45,049 nucleotides of DNA from an uncultured Verrucomicrobiota bacterium (lineage in GTDB: Bacteria; Verrucomicrobiota; Verrucomicrobiia; Methylacidiphilales; UBA1321), in contig CAIPBM010000028.1 in the NCBI GenBank assembly GCA_903863295.1, positions 1 to 45,049 of the forward strand, in the 5' to 3' direction. Made by a program: the position numbers and the translations under genes. This document shows, piece by piece, positions 33,521 through 42,320 of this stretch. Under the pieces are notes generated by a model. That model did not search any database, was not told where the DNA came from, and was given only the letters and a program-made list of their open reading frames with translations. Each line of letters starts with the position of its first letter. Position 1 is the first letter of the stretch.

Positions 33521-35833
33521 ATGATGAAACGTAACCATTTACGAATTCAGCGATATCGCGCCCTTTGCTTGGGAAGGATGAGCGGAAGACGGATGATTCT
33601 CAGTCTTGGTTTCAGTATTTGCGTCGCAGTCCAACTGGCAGAGGCGGGTGAGGTTGCCTCACAAGATCTTAAGGATGGAGTGGGGGTGCAAGTGGGTGGG
33701 GATGAGGTCGAGCTCAGTGTGGCCACCCCGCATGCGTTTCGGTTGCGAATTTGTCCGCCTGAAAGTGCACCTGCGGCTACGAGTATTTTTTTGAGCGGTG
33801 AGGCGCAGCCAGCCACGGCCTTTAGTGTGATTCACGAAGGCGAGATCGTCGGGATCAAAACCGCGTTCGGTGAATTGAAGGTCGACACGAAGCAGCAAAA
33901 GTGGTCGCTGATCGATGAGAAAGGCCAGCCGCTCACCGACTGGGCAGCGATCAAATCGACTGGGGCTGAAAAAGAGGCGAATCCCGGTGCGAAATTTACG
34001 GTGGAAGTCGGCGCCTCAACGGCAAAGCCGGGTCCGCTTTATTATGGTTCCGGGAATGATCCCAAGCTCGGCGCATTGACCCAGAATGAAGCCCGCTCCC
34101 ACGCGGGCAATGGATCGACCTCCCTGCCCCAATATTGGAGTAATGCGGGTTACGGCGCCTTGCTTGTGACCAACGACGATAACAAGCCCGCGGCATGGAA
34201 AGCGAACCGTACCGGTGGAGTGAGTTGGACGGTACCCGGCACCCGGGCAGACCTTTATCTGGCCCCAGCCGCCAATCTTTATGACTGGCTTCGGGATGAC
34301 GCCGAGTTGACCGGATTTGCGCCGGTTCCACCTCGTTGGACGTTTGGCTACATGCAAAGCCGATGGGGCTGGAAAGACCGGGCCTATATTGACGAGACGC
34401 TGGCCCGTTTCCGGGCGGATCATTTGCCGCTGGATGCTTTCATCTTCGATTTCGAGTGGTACACGAAGACCCCGGACTACAAGGTCAAGGCACCGGGCGA
34501 TCCCGCCTTTGCCGATTTTGACTGGTATTCGCCTCTGCTTCCTGAGCCCGCAAAACAAATCGCGGGATGGCTCGATCAAGGCGTGCATGTCGTGGGAATT
34601 CGCAAGCCCCGCATCGGGAACAGCGAGAATCTGGCCATGGCTCGAAGCAAGGGCTGGATTCTGCCCTCGAATCCGGAGGATCCCAACGGAGATGACATCA
34701 AGACCCGCAACCTCGATTATGCGAATCCCGCAGTTCAGGCCTGGTGGCAGGAAAACAACCGGAAATTCATCGAGGCGGGAATGGCAGGCTTCTGGAATGA
34801 CGAGGGGGAGACCACCTACACGGAGTATAGTTATTGGAACCAGACCGAGGCTGGTCTTTTCCGGCAATTCGATCCGAATGCCCGGTTTTGGAGCCTGAAT
34901 CGCTCGTTCGCTCCGGGCTTGCAACGGTTTGGCGCGGCCGCGTGGACGGGTGATATCCACGCCAATTGGGAGACACTAAATAAAACCACGGGGGAGCTTC
35001 TGACTTACAGTCTCTCCGGCATGCCCTACATGACCTGCGACATCGGCGGTTTCTTTGGCGATCCCACCCCGGAATTGTTGACGCGCTGGATGCAGGCGGG
35101 AGTTTTCTTTCCGATCCAGCGAAGCCATTCTCATGTCCGGGCGACTCCCCGTTTCCCGTGGCTTTACGGGCCGGACGCGGAAGCTGCCATTCGCAAGGCG
35201 CTGGAGCTTCGCTACCGGCTGATTCCCTATTACTACAGTCTTGCTTTTCAGAATAGCCAAACGGCGGCGCCCCTCATGCGTCCGCTGGTCATGGAATTTC
35301 CAGACGATGAGAAAGTCGCGGGCCTGACGGATGAGTGGCTGATGGGCCAAGGATTGTTGGTGGCTCCGGCGTTGCAGGAGGGCGGTAAACGCGATGTCTA
35401 TTTGCCGGATGATCTCTGGTACAATTTTGGGACGAACCAGACGACGAAAGGACCGCAAACCCTTTCGGTCACAAGCAAGCTGGATGAGATTCCGGTTTAT
35501 CTCCGGGCAGGTACGTTATTGCCGCTGGGGCCCGTGCTGCAACATACGGGCGAAACCAGCGCAGAGCCGTTGGAATTACAGATTTATCCGGGGCGCGATG
35601 GTACGTTCACGTTGACGGAAGACGATGGCAAGACCCTCGACTATCAAAAGGGAATCGTTCGAAGCACGGCCTTTTCATGGAATGACCAAACGAAAACCTT
35701 GAGCTGGAAGATCACCGGCACCTACCAGGGAGATCATCGGTTTCATCAGGTCAAGGCGGTGTTATTCGCGCCGAGCGGTCAGCAAGCCAAAGTGGAAACT
35801 TTGGATAAGGATGGCTCGATCACTTTTCAATAG
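33521..35833 (+). CDS. secreted glycoside hydrolase family 31 enzyme
   Basis: The 770-residue product has a late signal sequence (MILSLGFSICVAVQLAEA, starting near residue 25). A GH31 N-terminal beta domain runs to about residue 255, followed by the catalytic barrel beginning PPRWTFGYMQSRWGWKD. The catalytic nucleophile is expected at Asp427 in GFWNDEGE and the acid/base at Asp478 in AWTGDIHANW, followed by DIGGFFG and the conserved RSHSHV segment. GH31 includes alpha-glucosidases, alpha-xylosidases and related enzymes; the specificity cannot be read here. The start is uncertain: the ATG at 33521 gives a long N-region, whereas the ATG at 33578 or 33593 would place the signal peptide at the terminus. 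It leads a same-strand row of three GH2 genes. Confidence 0.9.
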   Translation: MMKRNHLRIQRYRALCLGRMSGRRMILSLGFSICVAVQLAEAGEVASQDLKDGVGVQVGGDEVELSVATPHAFRLRICPPESAPAATSIFLSGEAQPATAFSVIHEGEIVGIKTAFGELKVDTKQQKWSLIDEKGQPLTDWAAIKSTGAEKEANPGAKFTVEVGASTAKPGPLYYGSGNDPKLGALTQNEARSHAGNGSTSLPQYWSNAGYGALLVTNDDNKPAAWKANRTGGVSWTVPGTRADLYLAPAANLYDWLRDDAELTGFAPVPPRWTFGYMQSRWGWKDRAYIDETLARFRADHLPLDAFIFDFEWYTKTPDYKVKAPGDPAFADFDWYSPLLPEPAKQIAGWLDQGVHVVGIRKPRIGNSENLAMARSKGWILPSNPEDPNGDDIKTRNLDYANPAVQAWWQENNRKFIEAGMAGFWNDEGETTYTEYSYWNQTEAGLFRQFDPNARFWSLNRSFAPGLQRFGAAAWTGDIHANWETLNKTTGELLTYSLSGMPYMTCDIGGFFGDPTPELLTRWMQAGVFFPIQRSHSHVRATPRFPWLYGPDAEAAIRKALELRYRLIPYYYSLAFQNSQTAAPLMRPLVMEFPDDEKVAGLTDEWLMGQGLLVAPALQEGGKRDVYLPDDLWYNFGTNQTTKGPQTLSVTSKLDEIPVYLRAGTLLPLGPVLQHTGETSAEPLELQIYPGRDGTFTLTEDDGKTLDYQKGIVRSTAFSWNDQTKTLSWKITGTYQGDHRFHQVKAVLFAPSGQQAKVETLDKDGSITFQ

Positions 35834-35904
35834 CGGGCCAACCGTCCCTTTTGGAACCTGACCTTTTTATGCAAACAGGCACTTCATTTTCTCGTGCTTT
35901 AATC

Positions 35905-38900
35905 ATGAAGGGTTGGATTTGCGTGGGTTTGGGGCTCGCCTTCCTCGGTTCACGAGTCGCTGCACAGCCACCGCCTTTGGTTCTTTCCTCCCATTGGCAG
36001 ATTCAGGATGCGGCCAAGGTGAGTGAATCGGGAGATCAACTCTCACGGGTCGATACCCCAACGAAGGGCTGGCTACCCGCCACCGTTCCCGGAACCGTTC
36101 TGACCAGTCTGGTGAACGACGGTGTTTACCCGGAGCCGCTTTACGGTGAGAACAACCGGGCGGATAAAATTCCGGAAAGTCTGTGTCGAACCGATTGGTG
36201 GTACCGGACTCATTTCACGATTCCGGAGTCTTATGCGGGGAAGCAAATCTGGCTGAATTTTGACGGGATCAATTATGCCGCCGATGTCTGGGTGAATGGG
36301 CATGAGGTAGGCAAGATCAAGGGCGCCTTCATCCGTGGAATTTTTAATATCACGCCTTTTGTCACGGCGGGAAAGCCAGCCGGACTTGCCGTGCGTATCT
36401 CTCCTGAACCGACGCCGGGAGATGCGCTTGAGCACACCATCCTCCTGGGCACCGGAAATAAAGTCTGCGTCACGCCGACTGACGGGGCGACGTTTCTCTG
36501 CACCATCGGGTGGGACTGGATTCCCGCCATTCGCGACCGCGATAGCGGCATCTGGCAAAAGGTCTTTCTTTCCGCGACGGGCCCGGCAGTCATTAAAGAT
36601 CCCCTCATCTCGTCAGATCTGCCTTTGCCCCGAACCGATTCGGCGGATGTCACCATCCAGGCGACGGTGCAAAATGTGACCGGCCAACCGATGACCGGAA
36701 TACTTCAGGCCAGCTTTGATAACGTCGCCATCCAACAGCCGGTCGACTTAAAGGCGAATGCATCCCAGATCGTTACCTTCGATCCCCAAACGTTTCCTCA
36801 GCTTCACGTCCTGAATCCCAAATTGTGGTGGCCGAATGGTCTGGGGGCACCCAATCTGCATCGCCTCCATCTGGCCTTCAAGACGGGTGAAACGGTTTCC
36901 GATGCGCAGGATGTTACCTTTGGTATTCGCAAGATCACCTACAGCCAACCCGGTTCGGAGAACCTGACTCTCGCGGTCAACGGCGTTCCTCTCTTTGTGA
37001 AGGGTGGCAACTGGGGCATGGATGAGGCCTTGAAGCGGATTCCCCGCGAACGCCTCGAGGCGCAGATCAAAATGCATCAGTTGGCCAACTACAACATGAT
37101 CCGCAACTGGGTCGGTCAGAGCACCAGCGCCGATTTCTACGATCTTTGCGACCAGGATGGGATTTTGGTCTGGGACGAATTCTTTGAGCCGAGCAATGGT
37201 GCGCCTGCCCCCGCCGATACGGAAGCCTACATGGCCAATGTAAGAGACAAGATTCTGCGCTTCCGGAATCATCCGTGCATTGCCGTGTGGTGCGCACGCA
37301 ACGAAGGTTACCCGCCCAAGGAAATTGACGATGCCATCAAGGCCTTGATGACGGAACTGGAGCCGTATCGCCTCTATCAATCCAATTCCAAGGATGGACG
37401 CGGTGTCCGATCGGGTGGGCCTTATGGGTGGAGACCGCCGGAGGCCTATTACGAATTTCCGGATGCCGAAGCTTTTAAGACGGAGAGCGGCAGCGTCTCG
37501 ATCCCCACGATGGAATCGATCCAGGGCATGATGCCGGAGAAGGACTGGGAGGTCATCAATGACGACTGGGCCGAGCACGACTTGACCCGCGGGGCGCAGG
37601 AACGCCGTCCCTATCTCACCAGCCTGAATGAACGTTACGGTCCGGCGGTGAACCTGGCCGATTTTGTCCGCAAGGGGCAGTTGATGAATTACGAAGCCTT
37701 TCGCGCGATGTACGAAGGTCGACTGGCAAAATTATTCAAGCCGGAGACCGGTGTCCTGACCTGGATGAGCAATCCCGCCCAGCCGAGTTTCGTCTGGCAA
37801 ATCTATCATTATGACTTGGAGCCTAATTCCGCACTCTTTGCGGCTCGCAAGGCCTGCGAACCGATCCACATTCAGCTCAATGAGAAGGAAGGCACGCTCC
37901 AGGTCATCAATAATTTGACCGCCCCCCTCGACGGCGCGAAAGCTCATCTCAGCTTATATAATCTGGATGGCAGCATCGCCTACCAGAACGATTTCGCGGT
38001 GACCGCCGCTCCGACCGCTGTGACCGATCTTGGTCCCGTGGCCTTGCCCGCGAATCTCTCGCCGGTCTATTTTGTGAAACTCGAATTACGGGATGCAGCG
38101 GGCAAGCTTGTCTCCGATAATTTCTATTGGCGTGGAAATGCCGCCAAGCCGGACGATTTAACCGCACTGGACCAGTTGGCACCCGTGACGCTCGAAGCCC
38201 AGGCTGTCCGTCATGATAGCGCGGATCGATTCCAGCTCAACGTGACGCTCCGCAATCCCGGACCCGGTGTGGCCTTGATGGCGCATCTTCAACTGCGACG
38301 TGCCGAGGCCAAAACGCGTGTCCTTCCTGTTTACTACTCGGACAATTATGTATCGCTCGCTCCCGGTGAGGAGAAAACCATCACGATTGAGACCGATAAT
38401 AAAAACCTCCACGGGGAGAAGCCGCTCGTGGTGATCGATGGATGGAATATTGGAGCGATCAAGAGCAAACCATCGGTCGAGGCAACTTTAGCGCTGAACC
38501 AGAACGCCCAAGTCGATCATTGGCCGAAGAATGGCTTCAGGATTTTCTACGGCACACCCGAGTCCGAATACCATATCAATTGCGGGGGCGGCGACATGGG
38601 CAATTTCAAAAGCGATGACCGCTATGCATCCGGGCCAACGGTCCAGGTTAAAGACCCGATTGATACCTCGGCAGCCTTGGCCGCGCCGGAAGCCGTTTAC
38701 CAAAGCTGCCGTTACCGGAAGGCCAGCTACATCTTTGCGATGCAGCCGCTGGCCCCCGGGCACACCTATACGGTACGACTCCATTTTGCCGAGCTTACTT
38801 TCAAAGAGCCGGGCAAAAGGAAATTCAACATCAAGATTAACGGGAAAGAGGTTGCCAAGGATTTTGACATCGTTCAGGAAGCAGGCGCCGGCGATAAAGC

Positions 38901-39024
38901 CGTGGTCAAAGACTTTCCGGGAGTGACTCCCGATAGCGAAGGAAATATCGATGTTGACCCATGGGTGGAACGTGGGGTGAAGGAACTCCCTGCGGTCAAT
39001 GGAATTGAAATTATTTCCAACTAG
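35905..39024 (+). CDS. GH2 exo-beta-glycosidase with C-terminal malectin-like domain (copy 1)
   Basis: The 1039-residue secreted enzyme (signal peptide MKGWICVGLGLAFLGSRVAA) has the GH2 order. A sugar-binding jelly roll contains CRTDWWYRTHFTIPE and IWLNFDGINYAADVWVNG; immunoglobulin-like sandwiches and a TIM barrel follow. Glu467 in ARNEG is the predicted acid/base and Glu527 in FKTESGS the nucleophile. Overall it resembles GH2 beta-mannosidases and exo-beta-D-glucosaminidases. The last 170 residues look malectin-like (EYHINCGGG, HTYTVRLHFAE, FNIKINGKEV), a carbohydrate-binding fold. After the nucleophile this copy has Ser where copies 2 and 3 have Ile. Other starts are ATG 35869 and TTG 35851; none has a clear ribosome binding site. 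It begins about 70 bases after the GH31 stop. Confidence 0.88.
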   Translation: MKGWICVGLGLAFLGSRVAAQPPPLVLSSHWQIQDAAKVSESGDQLSRVDTPTKGWLPATVPGTVLTSLVNDGVYPEPLYGENNRADKIPESLCRTDWWYRTHFTIPESYAGKQIWLNFDGINYAADVWVNGHEVGKIKGAFIRGIFNITPFVTAGKPAGLAVRISPEPTPGDALEHTILLGTGNKVCVTPTDGATFLCTIGWDWIPAIRDRDSGIWQKVFLSATGPAVIKDPLISSDLPLPRTDSADVTIQATVQNVTGQPMTGILQASFDNVAIQQPVDLKANASQIVTFDPQTFPQLHVLNPKLWWPNGLGAPNLHRLHLAFKTGETVSDAQDVTFGIRKITYSQPGSENLTLAVNGVPLFVKGGNWGMDEALKRIPRERLEAQIKMHQLANYNMIRNWVGQSTSADFYDLCDQDGILVWDEFFEPSNGAPAPADTEAYMANVRDKILRFRNHPCIAVWCARNEGYPPKEIDDAIKALMTELEPYRLYQSNSKDGRGVRSGGPYGWRPPEAYYEFPDAEAFKTESGSVSIPTMESIQGMMPEKDWEVINDDWAEHDLTRGAQERRPYLTSLNERYGPAVNLADFVRKGQLMNYEAFRAMYEGRLAKLFKPETGVLTWMSNPAQPSFVWQIYHYDLEPNSALFAARKACEPIHIQLNEKEGTLQVINNLTAPLDGAKAHLSLYNLDGSIAYQNDFAVTAAPTAVTDLGPVALPANLSPVYFVKLELRDAAGKLVSDNFYWRGNAAKPDDLTALDQLAPVTLEAQAVRHDSADRFQLNVTLRNPGPGVALMAHLQLRRAEAKTRVLPVYYSDNYVSLAPGEEKTITIETDNKNLHGEKPLVVIDGWNIGAIKSKPSVEATLALNQNAQVDHWPKNGFRIFYGTPESEYHINCGGGDMGNFKSDDRYASGPTVQVKDPIDTSAALAAPEAVYQSCRYRKASYIFAMQPLAPGHTYTVRLHFAELTFKEPGKRKFNIKINGKEVAKDFDIVQEAGAGDKAVVKDFPGVTPDSEGNIDVDPWVERGVKELPAVNGIEIISN

Positions 39025-39139
39025 CTTTCTGGTAGTGGGTTATCGTTACTTGATCAGGTAAATGAACCAATTGAGTGCGGTCACCTTTTTTAACACGAAA
39101 GATGATTGAAACTTGCAACTTCTGCCCTGGGGTGGTGTT

Positions 39140-42100
39140 ATGATATTCGTGAATAAAGCATCATATATTCTTAGAATACTCTTTTGTTTTTTGATTATTC
39201 TGAGAGCCTCCGCCGATCCCATCCCTGCTCCCTTGGTTCTCGCCAAAGGATGGCAGCTTCAAGAGGCGGGTAAAGTGACGGCGCCGGGCGATCAACTTTC
39301 TTTACCCGGTATCAAGGGCAAAGGCTGGCAACCCGCGACCGTTCCCGGAACTGTCCTGACCAGTCTGGTCAATAATGGCGTCTACCCGGAGCCACTTTAT
39401 GGAGAGAACAATCGCCCGGATAAAATTCCGGAAAGTTTGTGCCGCACCGATTGGTGGTACCGGACGACGTTTACCGTTCCAGAGTCGTATGCCGGGAAGC
39501 AAATCTGGCTGAATTTTGACGGCATTAATTACGCGGCGGAAGTCTGGGTCGATGGACACGAGGTGGGAAAAATCAAGGGGGCGTTCACGCGTGGACAATT
39601 TGATGTGACCGCGTTCGTCACGGCAGGTAAGCCAGCCGGAATGGCGGTGAAAATATCCCCGCAACCGAATCCCGGAGTCACCCATGAAAAAACAATCCTG
39701 CGCGGGACGGGCAAGAATGGCGGCGTTTCGGCGATCGATGGCCCCACGTTTCTGTGCACGTTGGGATGGGATTGGATTCCGGGCATCCGGGACCGGGACA
39801 CTGGCATTTGGCAGAAGGTCTTTCTTTCCGCCACCGGTCCCGCCGTGATTAGGAATCCCTATATCACGACCGATTTGCCATTGCCTCGCACCGATTCCGC
39901 CGATGTGACGATCCAGACTACGGTGGAAAATGTGACCGATCAGCCGCTCAAAGGCGTGCTGGAGGGAAGTTTTGACGGTGTATCGGTGCAGCAGCCGGTT
40001 GATCTCCTTCCCAAGACCTCGCAGGTGGTCAACTTTGATCCCAAGAATTTCCCGCAGCTTCACATCTTGAACCCCAAGCTCTGGTGGCCGAATGGATTGG
40101 GAGAGCCCAACCTGCATACGCTTCATCTCGTCCTGAAGACGGATGACAAGGTTTCCGACACACAGGATATCTCTTTTGGTATCCGGAAAATAACCTACTC
40201 GGCTCCAGGCTCGGACAACCTGACGCTCGCGGTGAATGGAGTTCCCGTTTTTGCCAAAGGTGGAGACTGGGGCATGGATGAGGCGTTGAAACGCAATCCG
40301 CGCGAACGGCTCGAGGCCGAGATCAAGCTGCACCGATTGGCCAACTACAACATGATCCGTAACTGGGTCGGCCAAAGCACGAGTGCCGATTTCTACGATC
40401 TTTGTGACCAGTACGGCATTCTCGTTTGGGATGAATTCTTCCAGCCCAACCCGGGAGATGGCCCCAATCCTACCGATCTCGATCTCTACATGGCCAACGC
40501 CCGGGACAAGGTTTTGCAGTTTCGCAATCATGCCTCCGTCGCGCTCTGGTGTGGACGCAACGAAGGCAATCCGCCGAAGGAAATCGATGATGCGTTGAAG
40601 GCGCTCATTACCGAATTGGATCCGGTGCGTCTCTATCAATCGAGTTCGACCAGCGGGCGGGGAGTTCACTCGGGTGGCCCTTATTATTGGCAACCGCCGC
40701 AGCAATATTATGTCTTCCCGGACAAGGAGGCCTTCAAGACCGAGATCGGAAGCGTCTCCATTCCGACGATTGAGTCGATCCAGGGGATGATGCCCCGGAA
40801 AGACTGGGAAGTGATTAACGATGACTGGGCCGAGCATGACCTCACCCATGGCGGTCAGGAAAGGGAACCGTATCTCCACACGCTCCAGACCCGCTACGGC
40901 AATGCGGCGAACCTGGCCGATTTTGTCCGCAAGGCGCAGTTGATGAATTATGAAGTCTTTCGCGCGATGTATGAGGGACGTCAGACCAAGATGTTTCATC
41001 CCGAGACCGGCGTGCTCACCTGGCTGAGCAGCCCCGCGCAACCCAGCTTCGTCTGGCAGCTCTATCATTACGACCTGGAACCGAACTCCGCTCTCTTTGC
41101 CGTCCGAAAAGCCTGCGAGCCGGTTCACATCCAACTCAATGAGAAGGAGGGAACGATCCAGGTGATCAATAACCTGCCGACGTCTCTGGACGGAGCCAAG
41201 GCGCATCTCACCCTCTACAATCTCGACGGAACTTCTCCTTACCAGAACGAGTACCCGGTCAACGCGGCGGCCACCGCCGTGACCGATCTTGGGCCGGTGG
41301 CGTTGCCGGGAAATTTGTCGCCGGTCTATTTCGTGAAACTTGAATTACGCGATGCCGCCGGAAAGCTTCTCTCGGATAATTTCTACTGGCGCGGCGATGC
41401 CGCCAAGCCGGATGATTTGACGGCCTTGGATCAACTTGCCCCGGTGACGCTGGAAACCAAGGCCGTGCGTCATGACGAGGGCAATAAGCTTCAAGTTGAG
41501 GTGACCGTGTGTAATCCGGGGCCCGGCGTGGCGCTCATGGTGCACCTCCAGCTTCAGCGGGCGGAGGCCAAAACCCGCGTCCTTCCTGTCTACGATACGG
41601 ACAACTATTTCTCGCTCGCGCCGAACGAAGAAAAGACCGTTACCCTGGAAGCGGATCAAAGTGCTCTCCATGGGGAAAAGCCGCTGGTGCTGATTGACGG
41701 CTGGAATGTGGGCGGAATCAAGCAGGAGTCTTCGGACGGGGTCGCGGTGGCCATGAATACGAACGCCCAGGTCGATCACTGGCCGAAGAATGGACTGCGC
41801 GTCGATTATGGCCCGCAAAAAACGGAGTATCACCTCAACTGCGGGGGAGGGGACGTGGGCGTTTTCAAGAACGACACGATTTATTCCGACAACAAAACCG
41901 GGAGCATTGACGCGAAGATCGATACCTCGGATCCGTTGTCAGGCCCCGCGGCGATCTATCAAACCTGCCGCTATGGCAAAAATAAATATTTCCTGGCCGT
42001 GAAGCCGCCGAAGCCGGGTCATACGTATACCGTCCGGCTCCATTTCGCCGAGCCTCTTTACCAGGAAGTGGGCAAACGGAAGTTCGATATCCTGATCAAT

Positions 42101-42289
42101 GGAAACAAAGTGCTGGAAAGTTTCGACATCTTCCAGGCTGCCGGGGCGATGAACAAAGCGGTGGTGAAGGAATTCACCGGCGTGGTTCCCGACGACACCG
42201 GCACCATCAACGTTGGACTTCTATCGTTGCCCATTTTCGGGCAGCGGGAAATGCCGATGATCAACGGGATCGAGATTATCCCGAATTAA
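39140..42289 (+). CDS. GH2 exo-beta-glycosidase with C-terminal malectin-like domain (copy 2)
   Basis: The 1049-residue tandem paralogue of the preceding gene is collinear along its whole length. It has its own signal peptide (MIFVNKASYILRILFCFLII, ending RASA). The predicted acid/base is Glu475 in CGRNEG and the nucleophile Glu535 in FKTEIGS. The malectin-like C-terminus is present (EYHLNCGGGDVG, HTYTVRLHFAE). The substrate class is as for copy 1 (beta-mannoside or beta-glucosaminide), inferred from overall resemblance. The ATG at 39140 was chosen over an in-frame TTG at 39113 because it gives the cleanest signal peptide. It starts 115 bases after copy 1, and copy 3 begins 31 bases after its stop, so copies 2 and 3 are probably co-transcribed. 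Confidence 0.88.
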   Translation: MIFVNKASYILRILFCFLIILRASADPIPAPLVLAKGWQLQEAGKVTAPGDQLSLPGIKGKGWQPATVPGTVLTSLVNNGVYPEPLYGENNRPDKIPESLCRTDWWYRTTFTVPESYAGKQIWLNFDGINYAAEVWVDGHEVGKIKGAFTRGQFDVTAFVTAGKPAGMAVKISPQPNPGVTHEKTILRGTGKNGGVSAIDGPTFLCTLGWDWIPGIRDRDTGIWQKVFLSATGPAVIRNPYITTDLPLPRTDSADVTIQTTVENVTDQPLKGVLEGSFDGVSVQQPVDLLPKTSQVVNFDPKNFPQLHILNPKLWWPNGLGEPNLHTLHLVLKTDDKVSDTQDISFGIRKITYSAPGSDNLTLAVNGVPVFAKGGDWGMDEALKRNPRERLEAEIKLHRLANYNMIRNWVGQSTSADFYDLCDQYGILVWDEFFQPNPGDGPNPTDLDLYMANARDKVLQFRNHASVALWCGRNEGNPPKEIDDALKALITELDPVRLYQSSSTSGRGVHSGGPYYWQPPQQYYVFPDKEAFKTEIGSVSIPTIESIQGMMPRKDWEVINDDWAEHDLTHGGQEREPYLHTLQTRYGNAANLADFVRKAQLMNYEVFRAMYEGRQTKMFHPETGVLTWLSSPAQPSFVWQLYHYDLEPNSALFAVRKACEPVHIQLNEKEGTIQVINNLPTSLDGAKAHLTLYNLDGTSPYQNEYPVNAAATAVTDLGPVALPGNLSPVYFVKLELRDAAGKLLSDNFYWRGDAAKPDDLTALDQLAPVTLETKAVRHDEGNKLQVEVTVCNPGPGVALMVHLQLQRAEAKTRVLPVYDTDNYFSLAPNEEKTVTLEADQSALHGEKPLVLIDGWNVGGIKQESSDGVAVAMNTNAQVDHWPKNGLRVDYGPQKTEYHLNCGGGDVGVFKNDTIYSDNKTGSIDAKIDTSDPLSGPAAIYQTCRYGKNKYFLAVKPPKPGHTYTVRLHFAEPLYQEVGKRKFDILINGNKVLESFDIFQAAGAMNKAVVKEFTGVVPDDTGTINVGLLSLPIFGQREMPMINGIEIIPN

Positions 42290-42320
42290 AGAGCCCAACT
42301 TTTCAGATTGAAACACCGTC

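Noticed and set aside
33521..33541. LacI-type operator at the GH31 start (TGATGAAACG)
   Set aside because: Only the left half-site matches; the right half matches about 1 of 8 positions and the bases are coding.
39302..41206. Long antisense open frame opposite GH2 copy 2 (634 codons)
   Set aside because: The plus strand encodes a complete, motif-rich GH2 enzyme. Its codon bias leaves the antisense frame open; the antisense protein has no recognisable domain.
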